A stretch of 23,730 nucleotides of DNA, taken from assembly GCA_034435435.1 (NCBI GenBank), contig DAOTXN010000174.1:1-23730 (forward strand), written 5' to 3'. Position numbers and translations under genes: made by a program. The DNA is from DAOTXN01 sp034435435. Lineage in GTDB: Bacteria; Chloroflexota; Anaerolineae; S140-20. Numbering within the stretch: position 1 is the first letter of the stretch; every line of letters starts with the position of its first letter. This document shows positions 6,969 through 15,318 of the stretch, piece after piece. The notes beneath the pieces are model-generated. The model was not told the origin of the DNA. It ran no database searches and worked only from the letters and a program-made list of their open reading frames with translations.

Positions 6969-9900
6969 TCAACGCGCAAATGAGGTGTTGCTCTCCCCCG
7001 GCGTCGGCGGGTCAAAGGTGATCCACGTCGCGCCGCCGTCGGGCGTGCGTCCGGTCGAGACGTCGGTGCTCTGCGGGCCGAACACGACGCTGTCAATGCG
7101 AGCGCCATCGCGGTCGAACAGGCCAATCTCTTCGCCCTCTTTATCGAGCTTGAAGTTGGCGTGCAGCGGGCCATCGGTCTCGTCTTCGTCGGCCCATACA
7201 AGCAAAAAGCTCCACGCCGGTATCAACGTGCCCTCGGGGATGCGCCATTGGGTGGGCCAGCTCAGGTCGTCGGTCAGGTGCATACCGCCGACGTCGAGGG
7301 GCGCGTCGCCGGCGTTGTACAACTCGACCCAGTCCTCGTACTCGCCCCACTCGTCGGTGTTGACCGAGGCGTTGCTGGCCAGAAATTCGTTGATGAACAG
7401 CGGCGGCGGCGCATAGCCCACGCGGTAGCTGAAAGTGACGGCGGGGGCGCCGGTGGGATAGAGCGTGACCTCGCCCTCATCGTCCTGGGCGGTTACGTAA
7501 TAGCTCACGGTGACGCCGTCGGCCTGGCCTAGAATCTCAGCCTGGTAGAGCACACCGGCAAGGGGGAGCATTGATGAGGAGACGAAAGACGAGGGACGAA
7601 GGACGAATCCCGCGCCAGCGTCTCTAATCTCTAATCCCGAATTAACGCTGTAGTAGAGGGTGGCGGAGAGAACAGCGCCGTCGTCCTGGATCAGGGCGAT
7701 GATGTCTACGGGCTGGTCGGCGGCGGGGACGGCGGGGACGTGAGCCAGATAGCTGACGACCGGCGGCGTCTGGCGGTTGGTCCCGCCGGGCGTGGGGGTG
7801 AGGGTGCGCCAGGTTGAGCCGCCGTCGGGATAGCGGCCCCAGGGTTGGTCCACTGCCTGCGGGCCGTAATAGATTTCGTCGATCAGGCCGTTATAGTTGT
7901 CGGGGCCGGCGTACAGCGCCAGGCGCTCGCCGTCGCCGTTGAGCTTGAAATTGGCGTGCGCCGGTCCCTGTTCGGGCTGCTCGTCGGCCCAAAAGAGCAC
8001 GTGACCGCCGGGCGGGACCGTCACGCCGGGCGGGATTTGCCATTTGGTAGAGTTTTCCAGCGCGTCGGTCAGATACATGCCGCCCAAGTCCATCGTGATC
8101 GTCCCGGCGTTGTAGATTTCGAGCCAGTCGTCGCTCTCGCCTGCCTCGTCATCCAGTGTGTTTTGGTTAATGGCGAGCAGCTCGTTGAGGTAAAGCGGCG
8201 GGCGCTGAAAGCCGACGATGTAGCGATAACTGGGCCGTGGTGCGTGAGGGGGGGCAACGCTGACCAGTCCCGCGGCGTCCTCAGCCTGCACGTAATAGGT
8301 GACGACGGTCCCGCCGCTTTGAGCGGGGATGGCGGCGCTGTAATGACCGGCCCCGGCGTCGGTCATGGCGACGGTTTGAAATTCGCCGCTGGCCGACCAG
8401 TGCAGCGTGACGGTTATGGGAGCAGTCTCGTCGGTGACCAGGGCTGTTACTATCACTGTTTGGCCGGCGTCCGGTTCGGATGGAGTATGGATCGTTTCGC
8501 TGATGAGCGGGGCGCGGCCCAGGTTGGACCAGCCGGGCGTGGGCGAGGTGAAGGTGAGCCACGCGTCGCCGCCGTCGCTGGCTCGCCCGAAGGAGAGATC
8601 GACGGCGACAGGACCATAATCTAATTGGTCCACGATTTGGCCGCCGTGGACGGTTTTATCGAGCAGGGCGAGGGCGCCGCCGGTGGAGTCGAGGCGAAAG
8701 CCGGCGTGGAGCGGCCCCTCCTCCGGCTCGCCGTCGGTCCATAAGAGCAAAAAGCCGCCGGGAGGGATGAGCGTTTTTGGAGGGATACTCCACTGCCCGG
8801 TTAATGTCAGCCCTGAGGTGACTTGCAAGGTCATGCCACCCACGTCGAAACTGACCAGCCCGGGGTTGTAGAGCTCGAGCCAGGGGTCAAAGTCGCCGGC
8901 CTCGTCGGCCAGCGCGGATTGATTGTCGCTCATCAACTCGTTGATGTGCGGCATGGGGCCGCTGGCGGGGCAGTATGCGGGCATGCGCTCGGCGAGCCAG
9001 GCAATGCGGTTGGTCACATAAGTTTTGAGTTCCGTAGGGCCGTAGTGAAAATCATCGTTGCTGCCCCATTTGTAGGGGTCGGCCTCGGCGTAGGGGATGA
9101 TCTGGTTGTAAAAGGTGTCTATGCGCGGGAACATGGCGGTTTCCGAGAACTCGTCATTCATCATCTCCCACAGGCGGCGGCAGTAGGCGAATTTGAATTC
9201 GTCATTCCGCAACACTTCGGTGATGAGCTTGTTCCACTTGCCGTCGGCTTTTTTGCTCCACCAGGCGCCAGAGTCAATGGGGTTGTCCCAACTGATGTCG
9301 AGGTCGAGGGTGCTGTCGTCGCCCCAGTGCCAATTGTGGCCCAGGAGCAAATCCAGGTCCCAGGGGGTAAAAGCCCAATAGTCAGCGCCAAAATCGTGAT
9401 AGAGATAGTAGTTTTTCTCCAACCATTCAAAATTGCCCAGCAAGATTTGCACAGTGAACCAGTCGAGATATTGACCGATGTCCATCACGGCGGCAATCGC
9501 AGCCGGGAAATCGGTTTCGGGCGTGCTGTTGATCATTTCGACGAGGGCAATCACGTCGGCGTGGCTGTCTTCAGTGTTGGTCTTTTTCAGGTACACGCCG
9601 GGATAGTTGCTGCTTATTTCAAAGTTGCCATAGTTGCCTTTGTACAGGTTGCCGTTGGGGTCCCAACCAATACGGTCGAGGAAGCGCTGGTCTACCTGCT
9701 CCACTTGCACAAACACGCCCATGTATTGGCCGTTGATCTCCAATCGGGCGAAATTGGCCCGCGAGGCGGAGAGACCGGCGCGGGCGAACAGGTCGTAGGC
9801 CAGCATCTCGCGCAGCAGCGATTTATCGGTGTATTCGGCGTTCAGGTTCAGCTCGCGCTGACCCTGAAAGGGGGCAACGGCGGGAAAGTCGATCTTCCAA

Positions 9901-10298
9901 GATTTTTTGGGCCAATAGCGCACCGTGCCGCCGCGACAGCGCATCTGCACATCATAGCTGACGCCCTGGTAGGTGAACACCGCGGGTCGAGTCTCGTCAC
10001 TCCACGTACAGACTGCATAAAGCCAGGCCAGATCGGACGGGGCGATAGTCAGTTGGTAGAGAGGGGCGGGCGGCGGCTGGCGGGCGACGAAGGGTAGGTA
10101 GACGGTGTGCCAGGGATGGGACATTGAGGATTGGGGATTGGGGATTGGGGATTGGAAAGTGTGGGCGGCAGCGGGACGGCGGGCGCTGAGGAAAAAGGCG
10201 AGCACCAACAAGCCGACGCTGAGGGCGGCGCGCCAGAAGGTTCGGCGGCGGTGAAGGACAGGTGATGGTTGATAGAAAAAACTCGATCCGTGCTCCAT
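6969..10298 (-). CDS. Secreted CotH-kinase-like protein with three lamin-tail domains
   Basis: This 1109-residue protein has a long signal peptide (about 18-46). A CotH domain spans about 80-440, with CRGGTVRYWPKKSWKIDF at 121-138 and the acidic TPWDLDLLLG at 311-320; these correspond to the LRG-type Lys region and the metal-binding Asp motif of CotH kinases. Three lamin-tail (LTD) domains begin at about 451, 703 and 968, each opening with a NE(L/F)-type motif and carrying WxE(L/I)YN and DxGGM, with immunoglobulin-like linkers between them. CotH enzymes phosphorylate proteins; LTD domains are common on bacterial surface proteins. No C-terminal anchor is seen. The ATG lies only about 8 nt from the predicted transcription start and lacks an obvious Shine-Dalgarno, so it may be leaderless. 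Two heptanucleotide repeat tracts lie inside the coding sequence. The substrate is unknown. Confidence 0.88.
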   Translation of the reverse strand: MEHGSSFFYQPSPVLHRRRTFWRAALSVGLLVLAFFLSARRPAAAHTFQSPIPNPQSSMSHPWHTVYLPFVARQPPPAPLYQLTIAPSDLAWLYAVCTWSDETRPAVFTYQGVSYDVQMRCRGGTVRYWPKKSWKIDFPAVAPFQGQRELNLNAEYTDKSLLREMLAYDLFARAGLSASRANFARLEINGQYMGVFVQVEQVDQRFLDRIGWDPNGNLYKGNYGNFEISSNYPGVYLKKTNTEDSHADVIALVEMINSTPETDFPAAIAAVMDIGQYLDWFTVQILLGNFEWLEKNYYLYHDFGADYWAFTPWDLDLLLGHNWHWGDDSTLDLDISWDNPIDSGAWWSKKADGKWNKLITEVLRNDEFKFAYCRRLWEMMNDEFSETAMFPRIDTFYNQIIPYAEADPYKWGSNDDFHYGPTELKTYVTNRIAWLAERMPAYCPASGPMPHINELMSDNQSALADEAGDFDPWLELYNPGLVSFDVGGMTLQVTSGLTLTGQWSIPPKTLIPPGGFLLLWTDGEPEEGPLHAGFRLDSTGGALALLDKTVHGGQIVDQLDYGPVAVDLSFGRASDGGDAWLTFTSPTPGWSNLGRAPLISETIHTPSEPDAGQTVIVTALVTDETAPITVTLHWSASGEFQTVAMTDAGAGHYSAAIPAQSGGTVVTYYVQAEDAAGLVSVAPPHAPRPSYRYIVGFQRPPLYLNELLAINQNTLDDEAGESDDWLEIYNAGTITMDLGGMYLTDALENSTKWQIPPGVTVPPGGHVLFWADEQPEQGPAHANFKLNGDGERLALYAGPDNYNGLIDEIYYGPQAVDQPWGRYPDGGSTWRTLTPTPGGTNRQTPPVVSYLAHVPAVPAADQPVDIIALIQDDGAVLSATLYYSVNSGLEIRDAGAGFVLRPSSFVSSSMLPLAGVLYQAEILGQADGVTVSYYVTAQDDEGEVTLYPTGAPAVTFSYRVGYAPPPLFINEFLASNASVNTDEWGEYEDWVELYNAGDAPLDVGGMHLTDDLSWPTQWRIPEGTLIPAWSFLLVWADEDETDGPLHANFKLDKEGEEIGLFDRDGARIDSVVFGPQSTDVSTGRTPDGGATWITFDPPTPGESNTSFAR
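7573..7641. repeat. Heptanucleotide repeats inside the CotH-type gene
   Basis: The plus strand has four GACGAAR-type heptamers in a row at 7581-7608 (GACGAAA, GACGAGG, GACGAAG, GACGAAT). A second set lies at 7621-7641 (TCTCTAA twice, then TCCCGAA). They encode protein residues about 886-909. The equivalent linker between the first two LTD domains lacks this stretch, which points to an in-frame insertion. Confidence 0.65.
10128..10155. repeat. Four perfect GGATTGG heptamers
   Basis: GGATTGG is repeated four times without error. On the coding strand this is a CCCCAAT register, the same unit as the STRR repeats described in filamentous cyanobacteria. It encodes residues about 48-57 of the CotH-type protein, just after the signal peptide. 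Confidence 0.8.
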
Positions 10299-10312
10299 GC
10301 GCTATCGTGACT

Positions 10313-10341
10313 ATGTTAACGTAACGCGGGGGGAATGTCAA
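10313..10341 (-). promoter_or_regulatory. Promoter of the CotH-type gene
   Basis: The minus strand reads TTGACA, 17 nt, TAACAT (the -10 matches 4 of 6). The predicted start of transcription is only about 7-8 nt before the annotated ATG. Confidence 0.6.
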
Positions 10342-10363
10342 CGGCAAATGGCGCACAAAACCC

Positions 10364-10393
10364 AAAAAAACCAGGGGAGCCTGCGTGCTCCCC
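10364..10393 (-). terminator. Rho-independent terminator of the citrate synthase gene
   Basis: On the minus strand GGGGAGC pairs with GCTCCCC across a 6-nt loop, followed within 3 nt by seven T. It lies about 25 nt after the citrate synthase stop. Confidence 0.9.
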
Positions 10394-10417
10394 CGTCTAC
10401 TGCAAACTGTTTATGGG

Positions 10418-11566
10418 CTACCGCTCTTCTAACGGCACCCACTGGACATTGCGTGGGCCGACGTATTCGGCGCGGGGGCGGATGAGGCGGTTGTCGGCGT
10501 ACTGTTCCATCACGTGAGCCGTCCAGCCGACGATGCGCCCCACGGCGAACATAGTGGTGAACATATCGTCGGGGATGCCCAGGCAGTGCAAGACGGTGGC
10601 CGAATAAAAGTCCACGTTGGTGTGCAGGTCCTTTGAGCGCAAAAGCGGCAACGCGACTTCTTCTACACGCAGCGAAATGATGTGCCACTTGGGTTCACAC
10701 ACTTCGATGCTCAACACGGCCGACAGGCGGCGCAGGTGGCGCACGCGAGGGTCTTCGGTTTTATACACCCGGTGGCCGATGCCAAAAATGCGTTGTTTGT
10801 TCTCCAACGCATTGAGCACGTAGGCTTTGGCGTTCTCGACCGCGCCGATCTCTTCCAGCATGGTCATGACGCCCTCGTTGGCGCCGCCGTGCAAAGGGCC
10901 TTTGAGTGTGCCCAGGGCCGAGACGATGGCCGAGTAGAGATCGCCCAGGGTGCTGGCCGTGACGCGGGCCGAAAAGGTAGAGGCGTTCATGCCGTGCTCG
11001 GCCAGCAAGATTAAATAGGTGTCCAGGGCGCGGACGCTGTCGGCGTCAGGCTTGACGCCGTGGAGCATGTACAAAAAGTTGGCTGCGTGGCTCAGCTCGG
11101 GATCAGGATCGATGGGGTCCAATCCGTCACGGGTGCGGTCAAAGGCCGCCAGGATAGTGGGAAAGATGGCAGTCAGGCGAATGGACTTGTCCAGGTTGCC
11201 CTCGGTCGAGGCGGTGTCGTCGGCGGTGGGGTCGAACATGGAGAGCGCGGCCACGGCGGTGCGCAGGACCTCCATCGGTGTGGCGGTCTTGGGGAAATTG
11301 GGCAGCATCATCTTGAGCGGAGGCGGCATGCGCCGGTGTGCGGCCAGTCGCGCTTTGAATTCCTGCAGCTCGGTCGGGTTGGGTAAATGCCCGAACCACA
11401 GTAGATAGGCCACTTCTTCAAACGTGGCGTTTTCGGCCAGGTCGTGGATGTTATAACCGCGATAAATCAGCTCTCCCCGCTGGCCATCAATCTGGACCAG
11501 GTTGGTCTGGGCGACGACCACCCCTTCCAACCCTTTTTTAGTCATCGTCAGGGCTTGATCGGTCAT
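10418..11566 (-). CDS. gltA: Citrate synthase
   Basis: Citrate synthase condenses oxaloacetate and acetyl-CoA to citrate, the entry step of the TCA cycle, in the cytoplasm. The 382-residue length fits the short bacterial/archaeal type II form. The catalytic residues are visible: H226 in GPLHGGANEG, H265 in GIGHRVYKTEDPR and D319 in NVDFYS. The N-terminal QIDGQRGELIYRGYNI motif and the C-terminal VMEQYADNRLIRPRAEYVGP region are typical. It is a single-gene unit with its own promoter and terminator. The ATG has AGAGGA about 10 nt upstream. A 2-methylcitrate synthase is the main alternative, since these families are not safely separated by motifs; no prp genes adjoin it, so citrate synthase is preferred. 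Confidence 0.93.
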   Translation of the reverse strand: MTDQALTMTKKGLEGVVVAQTNLVQIDGQRGELIYRGYNIHDLAENATFEEVAYLLWFGHLPNPTELQEFKARLAAHRRMPPPLKMMLPNFPKTATPMEVLRTAVAALSMFDPTADDTASTEGNLDKSIRLTAIFPTILAAFDRTRDGLDPIDPDPELSHAANFLYMLHGVKPDADSVRALDTYLILLAEHGMNASTFSARVTASTLGDLYSAIVSALGTLKGPLHGGANEGVMTMLEEIGAVENAKAYVLNALENKQRIFGIGHRVYKTEDPRVRHLRRLSAVLSIEVCEPKWHIISLRVEEVALPLLRSKDLHTNVDFYSATVLHCLGIPDDMFTTMFAVGRIVGWTAHVMEQYADNRLIRPRAEYVGPRNVQWVPLEER

Positions 11567-11596
11567 GGCTCTATTGTCCTCTCGTTCTACGTTAGT

Positions 11597-11614
11597 TTCC
11601 TGTCAGCTCAGGAA
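11597..11614. promoter_or_regulatory. Inverted repeat in the gltA leader
   Basis: TTCCTG and CAGGAA are separated by 6 nt in the untranslated leader, between the promoter and the ATG. It could be an operator or a small RNA hairpin; no regulator can be named. Confidence 0.35.
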
Positions 11615-11633
11615 GTTTGGAGTCACTTTCGAG

Positions 11634-11662
11634 AGTATACCTGCCTCGACCCGCTCCGTCAA
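11634..11662 (-). promoter_or_regulatory. Promoter of gltA
   Basis: The minus strand reads TTGACG, 17 nt, TATACT: five of six matches in each hexamer with optimal spacing, about 70 nt upstream of the gltA ATG. Confidence 0.8.
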
Positions 11663-11685
11663 GATTCTGACAAAAAAGGGTTGAT

Positions 11686-12723
11686 TTATCCGGCTTGCTC
11701 GGTCTCGGCCAGTCGCCGGCCATATTGGCGCTTGTAATATTCCAGGTATGCACCGGTTTTGATCTTGCGCCACCACCATTCGTTGTCCACGTACCAGCGC
11801 ACGGTGGCCGCGATGGCTTCGGCGCAGGTGTGGGCCGGCTCCCAACCCAGGGCGCGGATTTTGGTCACGTCGAGGGCATAGCGCCGGTCGTGACCGGGGC
11901 GGTCGGCCACGTGACGGATGAGGGATTCAGGCTTGCCCAGCAGTTCGAGGATCAGATGGGTCATGTCAATGTTGCGCATCTCGCTGCCGGTGCCGACGTT
12001 GTATACCTCGCCGACCTGTCCTTTGTGCAGCACCAGGTCAATGGCCTCGCAGTGGTCGAGCGCGTATTGATAGTCGCGCACTTGCAGCCCGTCGCCGTAA
12101 AGGGGCAACGGCTGGTCGTCAATGGCGTTGGTGACGAACAAAGGCACGACTTTTTCGGGGTACTGGTAGGGCCCGATGTTGTTCGCGCCGCGCGTGATGG
12201 TCACAGGCAAGCCATAAGTGACGTGATAGGCGTGCACCATCAGGTCAGCGCTGGCTTTGCTGGCGGCGTAGGGGCTGCGCGGGGCGACCGGGTCGGTCTC
12301 TTTGGAAGCTCCTGTGGGTACATGGCCATACACTTCGTCCGTTGAGATCTGGTGATAGCGTTCAATCTCGAACTTGCGCGCTGCCTCCAGCAGCACAAAA
12401 GTGCCGTAAACGTCGGTCATGATAAAAGCATCGGGGTCCATGATGGAGCGGTCCACGTGAGTGTCCGCGGCAAAGTTGACGATGGCGTCGATTTCGTGCG
12501 CGCGTATGGCCGCGTCTACCGCTTCTTTGTCGCAAATGTCGGCGTGGACAAAGGCGTAGCGCCCGCCAAAGCGCTCGGCCACGTCTTTCAAATTGTCCAG
12601 ATTGCCGGCATAAGTTAGCTTGTCGAACACCACGACCCGGTAATCGGGATGGCGCTCCAGCATGGAGCGGGTGAAATTGGAGCCGATGAATCCAGCCCCG
12701 CCGGTGACGAGCAAGTTTCTCAA
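11686..12723 (-). CDS. rfbB: dTDP-glucose 4,6-dehydratase
   Basis: RfbB (RmlB) converts dTDP-glucose to dTDP-4-keto-6-deoxyglucose, step 2 of dTDP-L-rhamnose synthesis, in the cytoplasm. The 345-residue length is typical of this extended short-chain dehydrogenase. Visible motifs are the Rossmann TGGAGFIGSNF (7-17), NFAADTHVDRSI, the catalytic STDEVYG (T128, D129, E130) and the YAASK pair Y152/K156. The start is TTG at 12721-12723, with GGGAGA about 9 nt upstream. It follows rfbA by 17 nt and should be co-transcribed with it. It is the last gene of this polysaccharide transcript before the gltA promoter region. Confidence 0.95.
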   Translation of the reverse strand: MRNLLVTGGAGFIGSNFTRSMLERHPDYRVVVFDKLTYAGNLDNLKDVAERFGGRYAFVHADICDKEAVDAAIRAHEIDAIVNFAADTHVDRSIMDPDAFIMTDVYGTFVLLEAARKFEIERYHQISTDEVYGHVPTGASKETDPVAPRSPYAASKASADLMVHAYHVTYGLPVTITRGANNIGPYQYPEKVVPLFVTNAIDDQPLPLYGDGLQVRDYQYALDHCEAIDLVLHKGQVGEVYNVGTGSEMRNIDMTHLILELLGKPESLIRHVADRPGHDRRYALDVTKIRALGWEPAHTCAEAIAATVRWYVDNEWWWRKIKTGAYLEYYKRQYGRRLAETEQAG

Positions 12724-12740
12724 TTCTCTATCTCCCGTCT

Positions 12741-13808
12741 CTACAAAATCCCCACCTGGCTATAGTCGCCCAGGGTCAGCTTGAAGGCTTTGGGCCTGAT
12801 GGGCGAACGAGCCAGCTCCACCTGTCGCCCGATGAGGCTGTCCTGGATGCGGGCAGGGATGTCCACGATGCGGCTGTGCTCCAACACGATGCTGCGCTCG
12901 ATCTCGCTGTCTTCGACCAGCACGTGGTAATAGATGCTGGTGAACGGCCCAACGTAGCTGTTGACGATGCGCGTATCCTCGCCGATGATGGTCGGGCCGC
13001 GCAGCACGCTGTTGATGATTTCCGCGCCGCGCTCGACCGTCACCCGGCTGTCCACTTGGGAATCGCGGTCCACGTATCCTTCGATGCGCGGCGTCAGCTC
13101 CTCCAGCACCAGACTGTTGGCCTCCAGCATGGCCGTGGGGGCGCCAGTGTCGATCCACCAGCCCCGGTGAACGTAAGGGTAGACCTGAAAGTCGTGCGCC
13201 ACCAGCCACTGAATCGCGTCGGTGATCTCTAACTCGCCGCGCCAGGAGGGAGAAATGCTGTTCACTGCCTCGAAGATGTGGTGGTCGAACATATAAATGC
13301 CCACCAGGGCCAAATCGCTGGGCGGCTCTTTGGGCTTTTCGACCAGCCGCACGATGCGCCCGTGCTCGTTTAGCTCGGCCACGCCATACTGCTCGGGGTG
13401 ATCCACGCGCGTCAAGACGATCTGGCTGTTCCAGTCGCTCTCGGCGAATTGGGCGATGAGCGGCGAAATGCCTCCCTGGATCACATTGTCGCCCAGAAAC
13501 ATCACAAAGCGGTCGTCGCCCAGAAATCCTTGCGAGATTTTGACGGCGTGGGCCAGACCCAAAGGCGCTTCCTGAGGGATGTAAGTGATGTCCACCCCCC
13601 AGCGCCCGCCGCGCCCGACGGCCTTTTTGATCTCCTCGGCGGTGTCGCCGACCACAATGCCAATGTCGGTGATCCCGGCGTCACGGATGGCCTCGACCAC
13701 GCGAAAGAGGACCGGCTTGTTGGCGACGGGGATGAGCTGCTTGGCGCTGGTAAAGGTCAGCGGCCACAGGCGCGTGCCTTTGCCGCCGCTGAGAATGAGT
13801 CCTTTCAT
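12741..13808 (-). CDS. rfbA: Glucose-1-phosphate thymidylyltransferase, long form
   Basis: The enzyme joins glucose-1-phosphate and dTTP to give dTDP-glucose, step 1 of the dTDP-sugar pathway. The nucleotidyltransferase signature LSGGKGTRLWPLTFTSAKQL is at residues 6-25, with MFLGDNVIQGG further on. At 355 residues it is longer than the roughly 290-residue enterobacterial RmlA. The extra C-terminal part has the hexapeptide-repeat pattern (REDSQVDSRV-like and VERGAEIINSVLRGPTIIGE) of the RmlA-long/StrD group, a left-handed beta-helix. GGGAG lies 7 nt before the ATG. Its place next to rfbB and capB supports a role in surface polysaccharide. Confidence 0.93.
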   Translation of the reverse strand: MKGLILSGGKGTRLWPLTFTSAKQLIPVANKPVLFRVVEAIRDAGITDIGIVVGDTAEEIKKAVGRGGRWGVDITYIPQEAPLGLAHAVKISQGFLGDDRFVMFLGDNVIQGGISPLIAQFAESDWNSQIVLTRVDHPEQYGVAELNEHGRIVRLVEKPKEPPSDLALVGIYMFDHHIFEAVNSISPSWRGELEITDAIQWLVAHDFQVYPYVHRGWWIDTGAPTAMLEANSLVLEELTPRIEGYVDRDSQVDSRVTVERGAEIINSVLRGPTIIGEDTRIVNSYVGPFTSIYYHVLVEDSEIERSIVLEHSRIVDIPARIQDSLIGRQVELARSPIRPKAFKLTLGDYSQVGIL

Positions 13809-13842
13809 TGTTCTGCTCCCGATCGAGTTTTACACGCGACCA

Positions 13843-13861
13843 CGCGCTCTTGCAGAGCGCG
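13843..13861. other. Hairpin between capB and rfbA
   Basis: CGCGCTCT and AGAGCGCG form an 8-bp stem with a 3-nt loop in the 76-nt gap. There is no T run after it on the minus strand, so it is more likely an attenuating or stabilising RNA structure than a terminator. Confidence 0.45.
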
Positions 13862-13884
13862 CAGGCGAAATTCCGGTTGATGTC

Positions 13885-14568
13885 CTACCACTCGTCTCCA
13901 GCGGCCGCGTAATAGCCGCCCATGGCCCGGTCTAGCGGGGCGTCGCTGAGCACCGCCCCGACCAGGCGCGCCTTGGCCTTTTCGAGCAGTTCTTTGGCCC
14001 GCTCGGCGTGCTCGCGGCGCGTTTTACCGGCGCGTATGACCAACAGCACGCCGTCTACCTTGCTACCCAACACCGCCGCGTCGGTCACGGCGATGATCGG
14101 CGGCGCGTCGAACAGCACCATGCCGGCGCGGGTCTTGAGAGCGGCGATGATCTCTTCCATGCGCCGCGAGCCGAGGATTTCGGCGGGGTTGGGCGGCAGC
14201 GGGCCGCTGGGCAGCAGCCACAAGTTATCCACACCCGTTGGCAGCAGCGGCGGCTCGGTCAAGGCGCTGCCCTGGACGGCCATGGTCGTCAGGCCCTGGC
14301 TGTTGCTGACGCCAAAGAGCCGATGCAGCGATGGGCGGCGCAGGTCGGCGTCCACCAGAATGGTGCGCTTTTCGCCCTGGGCCATGGTCACGGCCAGGTT
14401 AGCCAGCATGGTGCTCTTGCCGTCGCCGGGCGCGGCCGAGGTGACGAGCAGCGTTTCTAACGCGGTGTCGAGGCTGGAAAAATAGAGGTTGGTGCGCAAG
14501 GTGCGATAGGCTTCGGCGGCCGGGGAGCGAGGATCGGTCAGGGTAATCAAGTTCGGTTGGTTGGTCAT
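13885..14568 (-). CDS. CpsD/CapB-type tyrosine kinase of polysaccharide synthesis
   Basis: This 227-residue P-loop protein matches bacterial BY-kinases (CpsD, CapB, Wzc C-terminal domain). Walker A is APGDGKST (46-53), Walker A' is ILVDADLRRP (70-79) and Walker B is VLFDAPP (151-157). These kinases pair with a Wzz-type membrane protein, phosphorylate C-terminal tyrosines and control polymer length and export. The usual tyrosine cluster is reduced here to Y219-Y220 near the end, so autophosphorylation may be limited. It lies 18 nt after the adjacent Wzz-like gene and should act with it on the inner membrane face. A ParA-like ATPase is less likely given the context. Confidence 0.9.
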   Translation of the reverse strand: MTNQPNLITLTDPRSPAAEAYRTLRTNLYFSSLDTALETLLVTSAAPGDGKSTMLANLAVTMAQGEKRTILVDADLRRPSLHRLFGVSNSQGLTTMAVQGSALTEPPLLPTGVDNLWLLPSGPLPPNPAEILGSRRMEEIIAALKTRAGMVLFDAPPIIAVTDAAVLGSKVDGVLLVIRAGKTRREHAERAKELLEKAKARLVGAVLSDAPLDRAMGGYYAAAGDEW

Positions 14569-14589
14569 TTCGTCCTTTGTCTTTCGTCA
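14569..14589. repeat. Three heptamers in the wzz-capB gap
   Basis: TTCGTCC, TTTGTCT and TTCGTCA are contiguous on the plus strand and fill the whole gap. This is the reverse complement of the GACGAAR unit found at 7581-7608. On the minus strand the last unit, GGACGAA, abuts the capB ATG and contributes its Shine-Dalgarno-like AAAGGA. Confidence 0.6.
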
Positions 14590-15240
14590 ACCGGCCGGTG
14601 GGATGGCGCCGAGCACGGCAAGGCCGAGGTAACGCTCAATGTCGGCGGTCGAACGGACCACGCCCGACTCGACCCATTCCAGGAAAAAGATGATCACGCC
14701 GGCCAGCAGCAGGCCCAAGATGCCCCCGGCGGCGGTGTTGATCTTGGTATTGGGGCTGAACAGGCCTCCAGCAGCCGGGTCAATCAGGTAGGCTTTGACC
14801 TGGTCTTCTTTGCGCTGTTCGGCGTTCTCTTTTTCACGCCACTCGACCAATAACTGCGCCCACGCATTAGAGAGGCGACAGGCCTGCCCCAGGTCATAAT
14901 CCTTCACGTCAATCTGGATCGTGAGACGCGAGTCGTCAGAGGCAATGGTCACATTGCGCCGCAGTTGGCCGGGCGTCATATCCATGCCCACGCGTTCAAT
15001 GGCGTCTTTGGCCCACGTATCCGAGTTGATGATGGCTACATAGTTGCGCAGCAACAGCTTGGCCGTCTGGGCCAGGCCATAGTCGGCCCGGGCGGGGTTG
15101 ATGCTGACGTTGGCCGAGCATTTGTAGACCGGCGTCTGAAATTTACTGAACACGTAGGCGCTGGCAGCGGTGATGGCGACCATCACGACGATGATCCAGC
15201 CGCGCCGCCGCAGAATGCGAAAGTAATCTGCCAGTTCCAA
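14587..15240 (-). CDS. Wzz-like chain-length determinant, copy 1
   Basis: This 217-residue protein has two membrane segments (about 15-32 and 170-187) flanking a periplasm-facing region, the layout of polysaccharide co-polymerases (Wzz domain). The N-terminus MELADYFRILRRRGW is the usual Wzz start, and the C-terminus ends at the IPP-type motif ERYLGLAVLGAIPP that precedes the kinase in fused Wzc proteins. It should regulate polymer length with the CapB-like kinase encoded next. The start is TTG at 15238-15240 with GAGGTG 7-8 nt upstream; no in-frame ATG is better placed. A second, divergent copy lies upstream. Confidence 0.85.
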   Translation of the reverse strand: MELADYFRILRRRGWIIVVMVAITAASAYVFSKFQTPVYKCSANVSINPARADYGLAQTAKLLLRNYVAIINSDTWAKDAIERVGMDMTPGQLRRNVTIASDDSRLTIQIDVKDYDLGQACRLSNAWAQLLVEWREKENAEQRKEDQVKAYLIDPAAGGLFSPNTKINTAAGGILGLLLAGVIIFFLEWVESGVVRSTADIERYLGLAVLGAIPPAG

Positions 15241-15273
15241 GGGGATTCACCTCGCTTTAGGATTGCGGTCGGT

Positions 15274-15301
15274 ATTCTACCACAAACGGGCCAGGGGGCA
15301 A
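15274..15301 (-). promoter_or_regulatory. Possible internal promoter before wzz copy 1
   Basis: The minus strand reads TTGCCC, 16 nt, TAGAAT in the 78-nt gap between the two wzz-like genes. The -10 is good and the -35 weak (4 of 6). Confidence 0.4.
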
Positions 15302-15318
15302 CGCCGATTGGTGGCGGT

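Noticed and set aside
8823..10097. A 424-codon plus-strand frame opposite the CotH-type gene
   Set aside because: It is antisense to a gene with clear CotH and LTD motifs, has no recognisable domain, and long mirror frames are expected in GC-rich coding DNA.
10128..10155. A CRISPR-like repeat
   Set aside because: The units are 7 bp with no spacers, and no cas genes are present.
13843..13861. Rho-independent terminator between capB and rfbA
   Set aside because: The stem is good but no T run follows on the transcribed strand, and the genes on both sides belong to one pathway.
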